Source: Symbiodinium natans | Lineage: Eukaryota > Sar > Dinophyceae > Suessiales > Symbiodiniaceae | Length of the DNA: 30,000 bases | Reading direction: 5' to 3' | NCBI GenBank assembly: GCA_905221605.1 | Contig: CAJNDS010002196.1 | Coordinates: 1 to 30,000 of the forward strand | In this document: positions 9,292-19,300 of the stretch, piece after piece | How the letters are laid out: each line of letters opens with the position of its first letter | Position numbering within the stretch: position 1 is the stretch's first letter | Notes under the pieces: model-generated | The model's input: the letters and a program-made list of their open reading frames with translations, nothing else | The model's database searches: none | Told to the model about the DNA's origin: nothing | Made by a program: the position numbers and the translations under genes

Positions 9292-9365
9292 GACTTGATG
9301 GGCCTTCGCAGCGACGGGTAAGCTCCATCGCCATGGATTCCTTGAAAGAACAAGATTAGACTGGT

Positions 9366-9466
9366 GGGCGTTTACGAAAATTAGGGACCCACAATAGAGT
9401 CCCTTAAATAGTAGCATCCCCTTGTAATAGGGACTCCGATAAGGTGCCCTAATATCGTAAACACCC
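9366..9466. mobile_element. MITE-like element (family B, copy 1)
   Basis: The terminal inverted repeat is GGGYGTTTACGA followed by AWAWTAGGGNACC. The interior has the family blocks GATCCCCTTATA-like and GGACYCCRATAAGGTRCC. 101 bp. Related copies are at 14245, 14930, 20020 and 25729. Confidence 0.7.
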
Positions 9467-9469
9467 TGG

Positions 9470-10860
9470 CTACTTAAAGTCAATAGCTGAATACATTGAG
9501 CAAAGATTCTGCGATGCGACCTTCGTGTGACGACCGCATGAAGACCACATTGCACTTCCAGGCCGGGAAGAAGCGGAAAGTTCGAACCTCGCATGCTACG
9601 GCACGGCATGGTGATGACCAGATGTGGAGCCCCCGGCAATGCTGCCGAATGCTGCCACGCCGCCATGCAACTGCGAGATGCTTCCTTGCCTTTCTCGAAG
9701 ATCTCACACTCTATCTGCTTGCCTGGCTTCTGAAGAGCTGCTGTTCGAGGTAGCACAAATTTAGGGACTTGAGCCGCGACTGAGATGCTAAGAAGGCTTA
9801 CGCTGCCCATCGTGATTGCACGGGCATGTCGACTTCAGCCTAGCTTTCGTTACAAGTCTCAAGCTCACGAGGTTAAACCTGGAGATATGCAGCTCACAGC
9901 CTGCCCACCCGGTCATGCCGAGAGTCACACGAGGTACCCAAAAGGAAGCAAGAAGCCGACGAGGGATGGCACGCAACAGCAATCTTTCAACATGCAAGGA
10001 ACACTTGGGAAGCTCCTGAAAACCGCTCCGTGGCCACCTGGGAACCTCCCTTTGGAAGAATCCCTCGCTATGTCGATTGGGGGGGTAGACTTTCCGCACC
10101 CTACTAGATTTGGCAGTCAGCACGATGATCTTAGACCCGGCCTGCTGCAATTGCTTCGGAGATCTGTTGCTTTGCAAGGTCTTTGTCCTCTAAGAAGTCG
10201 CTGAACCTTTGGAAGGTGCTGTCCTTCAACCTCTGCGCAAGAAGTGCATGTGCGTCATGTAGTGCGACACATCTTTCTGTGTGTACACAGATAAATTTAT
10301 ACATGTGTACATATACATATGTATTTGGTGCCAGGCCACACCTTACAGATGTTTATGATTCATACTTGTACATCTTGTTAGCATAGTATATCTCTCCTAC
10401 ATGAGTTGAAGCGGCATCTGCGGTGGTTCTCACTACTCTCATGCACATCACAAACCCCATGAGCATCTGTAGGTTTTCAATCCGAAGGGACTTGCTCTCA
10501 GAAACCTTCAGGAGTTCACATTAGGGCTTGGAGGCCCCTGCCGCCCCCTCCTCAATATCAGTGCAAGTCGCCAAACCGCATGAATGCGTAGATCTTCCGG
10601 GGGCAGGAGGGGTGGGGAGCAGAAACAAGAAGTAGACATACGTGTATGCAAAGATGTATGGACTATAGGTGTATACATGTAAGTATGTCTTTACGTGATG
10701 TCTTGACGATAAGTCGATGCCGAGGCTCGTCACTTTCACATGTCGCTTGTCCTTGCTGGTTTCTGCACAACACGGACCCTATCCGATGTTTACAAGACTG
10801 CTGAAGCGGGAGTTCAGCGCGTGCTCTCTTCGCAGTCGAGTGCGCCGAGTTTTTTTGGCA
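9470..10860. other. Region with no gene I can support
   Basis: Open frames occur on both strands (for example 9785-10204 plus, 9788-10177 minus) but shadow each other and show no domain or good splice pair. It includes CA/TA-rich microsatellite-like patches at 10275-10325 and 10630-10690. Confidence 0.4.
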
Positions 10861-10978
10861 CCGTGAAATGATGCAGCTTTGCGATGTTGTGCTTCCAAGA
10901 TCAAGGCTTTGGGTTTTACGGCTTATGTCTTCGGGTTGCGTGCGTGAAGTGCAGGTGCTTTCCCTCGTCCCACCATTG

Positions 10979-11155
10979 CGCGGCAGGGGTTGGGAACACC
11001 AGCGACGTTGCCATTGCGACTGCTCAATATTACAACTACTCCCCCGAATGTGGGCAGCGGTCGACAAGAAATCCTCACGAGGATTTTGTTTCTCTTCTGA
11101 AGGCTTCTGCGCCGCTAGATCCACAAGAAAGTGCCTTGGCTGCCTGTCCTTTTTG
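10979..11155 (+). CDS. Weak exon candidate
   Basis: The plus strand reads SDVAIATAQYYNYSPECGQR and then EDFVSLLKASAPLDPQESAL before TGA at 11154. The antisense frame (10663-11124) is also open, so the strand is uncertain. Confidence 0.18.
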
Positions 11156-11219
11156 AGGCTGCAATGCTTGAACCCCAGGAAGTTGCGTTTCTCAAGAATG
11201 CTTCGAGGCGTCCGAAGGG

Positions 11220-12040
11220 AAAGCTGAGGTTTGGTTTCAACTGTTCTTGAAGTTCACGAAGTTTCGATTCAAAGTCGCGCGAATCCTTAATTTAGGCTTC
11301 AAGGTCTTGTAGCTACGCCATAGCAGCTCCGCTCCTGGGCCTCAAGGACTCAAGGGCATTGAGACGCACAAGTGAAAACTTTCTCATGAATTCTCATGCG
11401 CAGTGCCCTGCAGGACATGGCGCTTGGAGTGAACCCCGGCCTCCTTCCCAGTTGTTCCACCCTGCCAGAGTATCCTGCGTGGCATGCCTGCATACTGGCT
11501 TGTAGTGAGGCTACCCCAGGGTACCCCGAAAGGGGTCGAAACACTCGACAAGGATTCTTTGGGTTACGCGGGTCTTGGGAAGGGCAGGGGGGGCACACAC
11601 GGAGGGGGGGCAGATCCCCATCGCTGAAGACCAAAAGTGTTTCAGGGAGCACACCAAACTCCGGGAGGGCTTTGGCCTCAGCCATTCGTTTGGGTGGCCT
11701 CAGGAAGATTAGGTTTGTCAGTCAAGGGCGGATTCGCAAGAGTTTTGAAGTTGTTGGGTCGAGGAAGCAGCGATCTGGGCAGGAGATGCATCTGATGCAT
11801 GCATGGCAGCAGCAAGGGCAGCAGCAGCCGCAGAATCCGATTGGGATAAACTGATTTACCGATGGCACAGGCCCAGCGGGCAGGAGATAGGGACCCCTCA
11901 CCTCTGAGCGCATGAGGTTCCAGCCCCACCCCCCCACACCCCCCCACCATTTCCAGCTCATCTTCATCCTCACGTGCCACCAAGACGAGCATCATCCATT
12001 TCATCTAGGGAGGAAATGTCCTAGCAGCATGGCTCCCAGA
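11220..12040. other. Region with ambiguous open frames only
   Basis: Long frames on both strands overlap (11396-11854 plus, 11350-11685 and 11678-12004 minus). The G- and C-runs here keep frames open. No domain or splice evidence lets me choose. Confidence 0.35.
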
Positions 12041-12107
12041 ACCCTAAACCCTAAACCCTAAACCCTAAACCCTAAACCGTAAACCCTAAACCCTAAACCC
12101 TAAACCC
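12041..12107 (+). repeat. Interstitial telomere-like CCCTAAA tract
   Basis: Nine to ten units, one with CCGTAAA. Confidence 0.96.
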
Positions 12108-12225
12108 AACTGTGTGGCGCGGACCCCCCCGACATGGCATCCCAAGCAGAGCATCCCAAGGGCCCTGAGAAAGAGACCTCGGCAGGACCGTCCGAGAATT
12201 TGGGTCAAAAGTGTTTCTGCCCCCA

Positions 12226-12248
12226 GTTTAGGGTTTAGGGTTTAGGGT
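12226..12248 (+). repeat. Short TTTAGGG tract
   Basis: Three TTTAGGG units, opposite in orientation to the tract 120 bases upstream. Confidence 0.9.
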
Positions 12249-12344
12249 CATGTTCTTATAAAACTGGTGCCAGGCCGGGCTTCCATAAGAGCATCCATAA
12301 AGCCCGAGTCGAGAGAGTCCAAACCATCCTCCAAAGCCTCAGGT

Positions 12345-12429
12345 GTTTAGGGTTTAGGGTTTAGGGTTTAGGGTTTAGGGTTTAGGGTTTAGGGTTTAGG
12401 GGTTAGGGGCTAGGGTTTAGGGTTTAGGG
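12345..12429 (+). repeat. Interstitial TTTAGGG tract
   Basis: About twelve TTTAGGG units with a GGTTAGGGGC interruption near the right end. Confidence 0.96.
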
Positions 12430-12622
12430 ACGCTTAGCTCGCAGATCTTATCAGAAAGAAGATGTGGAGGGTTGCTTGCCTGCAGAACCTCAGAGTCGTT
12501 GGAGGAATGCTGGCGGGATTTCGCGGCCTACTTCGTGACAGTATGGGTCACGTCTCCATGGCACCATGGCTCAATTGTTCTGGGGGTGCAGCTTCAAGGC
12601 TTAGGGCTTAGGGGGTCTCTCT

Positions 12623-12832
12623 TGTTTAGTGGCTAGCTTGCGCGGCTCAGAAGTAGTTGGCGTTTTGCTCAAGCTGCAGAAAGACACCGATTTGTGGGCA
12701 TAGATCGACTCTGAAAGCAATGTATCCGAGCAGACAGCTGAGCTGCACGACTTCCTGCTTGGCAAATCTTCAGTAAACCGGCAACAGTTGGATGCTAGTC
12801 TCTGCTTTCTTTGTTCCGGCACTGTACGAGGT
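12623..12832 (+). CDS. Exon candidates of an unknown plus-strand gene
   Basis: In one plus frame, after CTTGTTTAG, the DNA encodes LASLRGSEVVGVLLKLQKDT then DLWA, a TAG, then IDSESNVSEQTAELHDFLLG and KSSVNRQQLDASLCFL. The TAG (GGGCATAG) could be the end of a very short intron, a real stop in a decayed gene, or an acceptor of a second exon starting with ATCGAC. Helical, probably coiled. Family unknown. Confidence 0.3.
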
Positions 12833-13027
12833 CACGTGTTTCCGTGTATGTATATATTTCAATATAGGCACCTTATCCATGTTTTGGTTGTGGCCAAAGG
12901 TTCAACATAAGTCATTGAACCCAGTGTTCTTCAGCGTTCTTCAACTAAGCAATCAGTGAAGGAAGTGCGGCACATTGTGATAAGATCATACCCTAAACCC
13001 TGAGCCCTTTTGCCACTGGTCTGAGGT

Positions 13028-13105
13028 CCTAAACCCTAAACCCTAAACCCTAAACCCTAAACCCTAAACCCTAAACCCTAAACCCTAAACCCTAAACCCT
13101 AAACC
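13028..13105 (+). repeat. Interstitial telomere-like CCCTAAA tract
   Basis: Eleven perfect units. A two-unit remnant lies just upstream at 12989-13004. Confidence 0.97.
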
Positions 13106-13215
13106 ATGTACCTGCAGTAGATTGCAGCAGCGCCGCCCTTCCGTCTCGGAAAGCACTGCGACCCAAATGGGCATCTTCGACTGCCCGCCTTAGCTAAACC
13201 GTTTTCAGCATAGCA

Positions 13216-13323
13216 CCCTAAGAGCCCAATACCCCTTAAGTAAGGAATTTCCCTTAGATCATGATAAGGATCCCTTTGTGATTTAGGCTATATCCTTAAT
13301 TGATGGGTATTGGGCTCTCTGGG
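13216..13323. mobile_element. MITE family A, copy 1
   Basis: 108 bp. The left end CCCTAAGAGCCCAATACCCC is matched inverted by the right end (GGGTATTGGGCTCTCTGGG). The interior holds the family's GGATCCCTTT block. Flanked on both sides by CA, consistent with a 2-bp target duplication. Confidence 0.85.
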
Positions 13324-13726
13324 CAGGTCCGTGCCGCTGCCGCGTGATCGCATCAGGCCCTATTAGGGCTCCTACAGCTCCTGCTTGTGAACAGCTAATC
13401 TGCGTGCACCAACACATAGGCCATAGGCGCTGGGTTTCCTTCAGGCTCCTGGTTTATGTGTGAGTTACACGATACCAACGCATTGCGGACGCTGTTGAAA
13501 GGTTGTTTCTGCTGTGTGTGTCGCGGACATATGAGACAATGCCATCAGCCTTAAGTAGGACACTAGGATACGAAGCCATAGCCGCAATGAACAGCAATGA
13601 ACAGCTACTGAACAGCTGTCCCTTCCAAGCGACAGAATCAGCGGGACAGGCTTGGTCTCAAAGAAGTAGTTCCAAGCCAAGACCTAGCGCTGTCATCTAT
13701 GTGCTGGTTCAAGCGACCTTTTGGGC

Positions 13727-13757
13727 TTTAGGGTTTAGGATTTCGGGTTTAGGGCAC
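13727..13757 (+). repeat. Degenerate TTTAGGG tract
   Basis: Four units, two of them altered (AGGATTTCGGG). Confidence 0.85.
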
Positions 13758-14129
13758 CATGCTGCGTGAATATACTGCAAGATGACAACCTAGAGTCCAG
13801 AGCCTAGAGCTTGTGACGCAAAGGCCCTCACCCCAGCTCCCATGTTCTCGTCCACCTTGGACAGCATTGTAGAGAACAACATGTTGAGATTTGTGTGTGT
13901 GGGCGGCGTTGCTTTGGCGTGGCCTTGTTTTTCTGCAGGTGGTATAAAAAAGACCTCCGAGGCATGCATTTTTTCAACAGTCTTTCACTTTGGGCTGCTA
14001 TCTCAATAATATACTTTTTGCCGGGGGGGATACGAAATCTCGGAGCCCGTCGTGTGCAGCTGGGGGATAGGTGGCCCCACCCTTCACCATTGCTCTGGGG
14101 TGCCATCGTGCACAGCTGGGGGATGGCTG

Positions 14130-14216
14130 CCAGTTCTCTCTTCCCCCACATGGCCCCAAAGAGGCGCCCGATGGCGCGAGTCAGTTGGCGCAACTTGTTC
14201 AAATCTGTGTGGGTCT
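14130..14216 (-). CDS. Exon candidate, gene unknown
   Basis: The minus strand reads DLNKLRQLTRAIGRLFGAMW and then GKRELAAI after a CAGACCCACACAG-type acceptor. Basic amphipathic helix. No family recognised, and donor not fixed. The plus frames over the same bases are also open. Confidence 0.25.
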
Positions 14217-14244
14217 GAGGCTGACAAGCAGTGAGTTCATGGAC

Positions 14245-14350
14245 TTCGGGACGCTCTCAATAAGGGACCCCAAATTTTCACCCCCAAATAGTGGGATCCC
14301 CTTATAACATGGACCCCAATAAGGTACCCTCTAATATCGTAAGCCCCGAA
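14245..14350. mobile_element. MITE-like element (family B, copy 2)
   Basis: The left end TTCGGGACGCTCTCAATAAG and right end (inverted: TTTCGGGGCTTACGATATTA) are diverged inverted repeats. The interior shares GGGATCCCCTTATAAC and GGACCCCAATAAGGTACCC with other copies. Confidence 0.65.
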
Positions 14351-14551
14351 ATTTTTGCACCCAAGCCTCTGTTGGGGGTAATTGCTTGGAGTCCCTGTTT
14401 GATGCTTCCGGAGATTTGCCGCCCACGAACTGAGACCTAACCGGGTCCTGAAATCTAGGCATTTTACCATACGGCATTTCCATTCAAGATCACGAGCAAA
14501 ATCCGCCTCTGAGACTTCGCGGATATCTACACAAAACGCTCATCCGGAACG

Positions 14552-14720
14552 TCAGCAAAAGCTCGGTTTTTGCGGGGAAGGATGTGGGAGGAATCTGGTT
14601 TTGTCTGGTTTCTGGCCGTTCAGTCGAGAAGCAAGGTCCACATCTTGATTCTCGAGATCTAGCGCACGTAAAACACGCCGTCGGTTTGCGCCCGGCCGGA
14701 CTCGTGCAGAGTTGTGTGAT
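14552..14720 (-). CDS. Exon candidate, gene unknown
   Basis: The minus strand encodes SARVRPGANRRRVLRALDLE then NQDVDLASRLNGQKPDKTRF. The composition is protein-like and the other minus frame less so. No start, splice pair or domain identified. Confidence 0.27.
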
Positions 14721-14929
14721 TCCGGTGTAGAGTAGTTCGGCCAGAATTTCAGAGACCACGACGCGTGGGACACACTATGACACAGCTTATGAAGCACTAA
14801 GCAACCACTCAGCCCGCCCTTTTCTACAAGCCAATTCTGAGATCACACCTCTCTTCAGGCCGAGCTGCAAAGACCAAGCCTAAGCCGAGTGCACCACAAG
14901 TGAATACAAGAAATGCAACTCGACATGGT

Positions 14930-15014
14930 GGCTTCCGACATTCGGGGTACCTTTTTGGGGTCATTATCCTACTATTTGGGATTCTATGTTAGGGGTCCCT
15001 ACTTCGTAACCCCC
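14930..15014. mobile_element. MITE-like element (family B, short copy 3)
   Basis: The ends GCTTCCGACATTCGGGGTACC-like and (inverted) GGGGGTTACGAAGTAGGGACC-like match the ends of the copy at 25729. Internal CCTACTATTTGGG is conserved. About 85 bp. Confidence 0.6.
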
Positions 15015-15138
15015 ATATTGGGACCGCCACAAGCTGCAAGCAAATGGGGCCAAGCAGCAGCTGTCACTGGCATGCTCAATCTCCTCAAGGCGATTCAGTC
15101 TTATCTGGGTACTTGCTTTTTCCTCTTCAGGCCTGTAG

Positions 15139-15259
15139 CCCTAAACCCTAAACCCTAAACCCTAAACCCTAAACCCTAAACCCTAAACCCTAAACCCTAA
15201 ACCCTAAACCCTAAACCCTAAACCCTAAACCCTAAACCCTAAACCCTAAACCTAAACCC
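15139..15259 (+). repeat. Interstitial telomere-like CCCTAAA array, 121 bp
   Basis: Seventeen nearly perfect units; the last lacks one C. Confidence 0.97.
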
Positions 15260-15437
15260 GTCATGAGCAGATACTGAACTCCCAAGATGCCCTCAACAGC
15301 CCCAAACATTCTTTAGGCTGCGTCCTCCTTCACGCCCCTGTGCGTGTCCATGATCAGAACGCGACAGTTGTATTCCATGCACCTGGGCGGGGAGGGCGAG
15401 AAGGAAGATCGAAAGAAGCAAGAGCATCTCAAAGACC

Positions 15438-15465
15438 CTGAACCCTAAACCCTAAACCCTAAACC
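15438..15465 (+). repeat. Short CCCTAAA tract
   Basis: Four units, the first as CCCTGAA. Confidence 0.9.
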
Positions 15466-15640
15466 TGCTGTATGCAGGGTTCCCAGACTGTCCACGTCAC
15501 GAGTCCGTGATTTCTTGTCGCGAGCGGCAGAGGCATGCAACTGATTGCTGCCGAACATCTCATTTTAGAGAAAACGCCTGGACAGCGACAGTTGTGGCTT
15601 GACTTCCCCTCTTGAAGTTGCAGGAGCTCCAATTCCAGAG

Positions 15641-15661
15641 TTTAGGGTTTAGGGCTTAGGG
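15641..15661 (+). repeat. Short TTTAGGG tract
   Basis: Three units, the last as CTTAGGG. Confidence 0.88.
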
Positions 15662-15857
15662 CCCTTTCACGCAAGCGAAGTCATCGGCCTCTGAAATATA
15701 GTCCTGTACACATTGCTCCCACGAAGGCCTACACCCTGTCATGGCCCAAGTCACATTTGTGAGCAAGAGCCGCGACAAACGAGAGCAATCTGAGAAAGAT
15801 GGAAAGCGTCCAGGATCCAAGGCACTTTGCCCACCGATCCACCTCCAGATCCATAGC

Positions 15858-15927
15858 TGCAGCTGATTGAGGCTTTGGGTTTAGGGTTTGGGGTTTGGGG
15901 TTTAGGGTTTAGGGTGCAGCTGATTGA
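15858..15927 (+). repeat. TTTAGGG tract bounded by a 13-bp direct repeat
   Basis: TGCAGCTGATTGA occurs at 15858-15870 and again at 15915-15927, exactly bracketing about 44 bp of TTTAGGG/TTTGGGG heptamers. The arrangement looks like a target-site duplication around an inserted tract. Confidence 0.85.
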
Positions 15928-16174
15928 AGTCAATTTTTTAATGAATGAGGATCGCACGGGCTGGGTGAGACAAGCGCAAATATTTTGCTCGTGCGTTCGC
16001 AATCAACATCTGTGCCTGTGTATTGCAAGCTGTCCAATAAAGTTCGCCAGTCAATAGTTTCAAGTGGCGGCCGAACGCTCGGCTAGCGCCATGCGGATCC
16101 CTGCATTAATTGGTATGCATGTCCTTCGTTTCCAACGTCTTCCGTCACTGTGCCGAGGTCCTGGTGAGGCTGAG

Positions 16175-16209
16175 AACCCTAAACCTCAAACCCTAAACCC
16201 TAAACCCTG
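16175..16209 (+). repeat. CCCTAAA tract just downstream of the channel stop codon
   Basis: Four to five units, one CCTCAAA. It lies about 35-70 bases beyond the channel gene's stop, so it would fall in the 3' untranslated or intergenic region. Confidence 0.9.
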
Positions 16210-16244
16210 AAGCTCAGGATCACGAGGCGTGGCTTCAAAAGTCC

Positions 16245-16328
16245 CTAGTCCTGCAGCGCTGCGGAACCAGTACCCTTGTCCATGAACTTGCGGTTGAGTC
16301 TATCCACTTGATCTGTGAGGAAATTCAC
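16245..16328 (-). CDS. Channel terminal exon
   Basis: 84 bases after TTGTAG, phase 0: VNFLTDQVDRLNRKFMDKGT then GSAALQD and TAG. A basic helix, possibly coiled, ending the protein. Confidence 0.75.
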   Translation of the reverse strand: MNFLTDQVDRLNRKFMDKGTGSAALQD

Positions 16329-19300
16329 CTACAATCTTTGGATCAACATTGGGCCGCTATGCCGCATGCTTGCAGATGTGGGGGCACGAGCATGATTGCA
16401 ACTTCACTCTGATGCGAGAAGAAGGTCGACACTGGCCCCAGCCTGTCGCAAAAGCATCTGCAGGTCATAGCTTCTGGCCTGTCCTTTCAGGCGAGCCACT
16501 CCCCTGCCACAAAGGGTCGCTGTCTTTGGGGTTTAGGGTGTAGGGTTTAGGGTCACGCTTGCGAATCCAGTGCGTAACTGAATGACAAGGCATCCTGGCT
16601 TACTAGGCGACCGACGTTACCTTTTCGCGCACGGGCCGACCCGACATCAGCTACAATTGGATATTTTCCAAAATGGGGGGGCACCCCTTTGTACCCCTTT
16701 AGCAATAGTGTAGAAGCCCCTTAAAGGGACCCCCCATAGTTTTCAAAGAGGGTACCCCGATTTTCCTAAACCCTAAACCCTAAACCCTAAACCCTAAACC
16801 CATCTTACATCAACTTCCGGCTCTGCGCCTGATAAGCTCGTCCATGGTGAGATCGCCATCTTTGTCAGCGTCCAGGATGAGATCGTAGAGCCCATCCCCC
16901 TGGAAACAATGCACCCGCGCTGTTAAGACCTCCAAGGGCCTATATTGCTATTGGTATTACTATTAACACCATTTTTTACAACTTACTATTATTGTTATTA
17001 TTATTATTATTATTCAAGGTAAGCCTATGTAGCTTATGCCGTCTGATCGGTCGGTTTCGTATGGCTTCGCTTGTTGCTTTCAGTTGGCCTGGGTAAGACT
17101 CCAATGTTGCTCACGCCTCGCTCCCAAAAGGTTTGCTTGTCCTGATCCTGAGTGCCCAACCCAAAACCCCCAACCCTAAACCCTGAACCCTAAACCCCCA
17201 ACCCTAAACCCCAAACCTTAAACCCCAAACCCTAAACCTTAAACCCCAACCCTAAACCCTGAACCCTAAGCCCATACGGCTTAGGCTAGGACATCGGCCG
17301 CGTCCAGATCCATAGAGCCAAGCCATAACTGTACAGCAGGATGGCTTACCTTGAACGCTGTGATTGCGAGTGTTGCAGGTGCACTTGCCGTACAAACCGG
17401 CCTTTCGATATATGACAGCGCACCTGACTTGTGTCATTCAGGCGGGCGAAAAAGGGGGCCCTGCGTAAAATCGCCTCAAATCCGCCGAGGCCTCGGGCCG
17501 GAGGTGTATCCCCCCACACCCAAAACATGTTTTTGGACCACTTTTTTTGCCTCAAATGGGTACCCCCCCCTAGGAAACCGAGGTCCGCAAGCGGACGGTT
17601 CGCCAGGATCAGAGGCAGCTGAAGCCCCTCCCAGCAGGCCCCCCCCCTCCGCCCTGCCTACCTGCCCTATCCCCACCCCCCTACCCCCCTACCCCCTCCC
17701 CCCCCCAAAGCCAGTGGAATATTGGTGAGCGTTCAAACAAGTGGTGTGAGCACGGCCAGGGATGCATTACACGAGCCGAAGAGGCTAAGCTTGAACCTCA
17801 ACCCTAAACCTTAAGCCTTAAGCCCGAAGCACTCCCGCCTCCCCCTTCCCCCCCCCCCCCCCCCCCCCCTACCCCCCCCCTTCGCTCTATCCAAGCCGAA
17901 CCGTCTCTTGAACCCTAAACCCAAAAAAACCCTAAAAGCCCTCAATCCTAAACTAACCCTCAACCCTAAACCCCAAACCATAAACCATAAACCCGGAACC
18001 CTAAACCCTAAACCCAACCCTTATTGCTGGGGGTCCAGCGACTTGGGCGCTGCGGAATCACCATGCTCACGCGGATGCGCTGGGCCGGGCCGAGGCGGGT
18101 CGCGTAGCGTTAAAACTACCAATTGCGGTGGTGAAATGGAGCATTGACAACGAAATGCACAGGGATCTACTGACTTTGATGCCGAACTGAGCCACGATGG
18201 AAGTCTTCTGAGAAAAGTCGGAGAAAAAAAACGAACACCATGCAAGCGGGCAAGGGGACAGGATGGGACAATCGAAGGTGCAAGCCGTATTGCTCTACAG
18301 TTGACACCACCAGCGCAGTCTGTTGCCACTTGCAGAGCCCTTTTGAACCTGGAACCCTAAACCCCAAACCCTAAACCCTAAAGCCTAACCCCAAATCCTA
18401 AACCCTGAACCCTGAACCCTAAACCCTAAACCCTAACCGTAGGCGCTTCGGCTCTTCGCGGGTGTGAGCCCAAGTGGGTAAAACTTGGTAAATAGCTTGT
18501 GGCTGCACAATCAAAATCTAACAACACTGCACTTGGGCACAGCAGAAACCACCTGACGACGACGAGGAGGACGAGCACGAGGACGAGGGAGAGGACGACG
18601 AGGACGACGACTACGCGTGCTTGCTGCGTTGCAGGATGGGATTTGTTGTGGGCGCCTGTGAACAAACATGACCTGTAAACTGCGTAAGCTACGCCATGTG
18701 TGCAGCGAGGCGCAAGTGCGCGCCACTCCTCCCGGCTCACCAGGCCGTCTTCTTAGCAGGGGGTATCAGGTACCGCAAAGCCAGCATAATGTCTCATGTC
18801 TGACAAGTTTTACCGCTGTGCTGCTGTTCTCGCTGCGACATGCTTTCCGGATCTATCCCGCTCCCTACTCTCAGCAATCTTAGCTCACAGCGATCATTGT
18901 CAGCTTCCAAGAACAATTGTCGCCTTGGTGGGGAAGCCAGCGAAACCAGAAGCATTTGAAGTCCACCATTCCAGTCAGTGCACAAACATCTTCACATACA
19001 TGCCAGAGCAAGTTGACAGTGCATTTTTTTTGTGACTCCCAGGAGCATTTTCATCTCATGCAAATTTGACGACCGCTCCTTCTGCCTGTCAAGACGTGTC
19101 ATGCAGGATTCCAGTCAGATCCGGGTGCTTTCGTCCACTCACACCAGCCTCATCATGATTTGGTTGTCAGAAGATGCCACTTTGAAGGTTTCCTGTGTGT
19201 GGGCAGGTGGCACATATCGGACTCAGCGCAGCGCAATACTGTACATCAGTGCACTGCTCGCCTGGATGAAGACGCCATTGATGACTCCCACCACGGCAAA

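Noticed and set aside
9764-9775. GGCTCAAG on the minus strand as a second spliced-leader relict
   Set aside because: Only eight bases match, with no TTTT block upstream; expected by chance in 30 kb.
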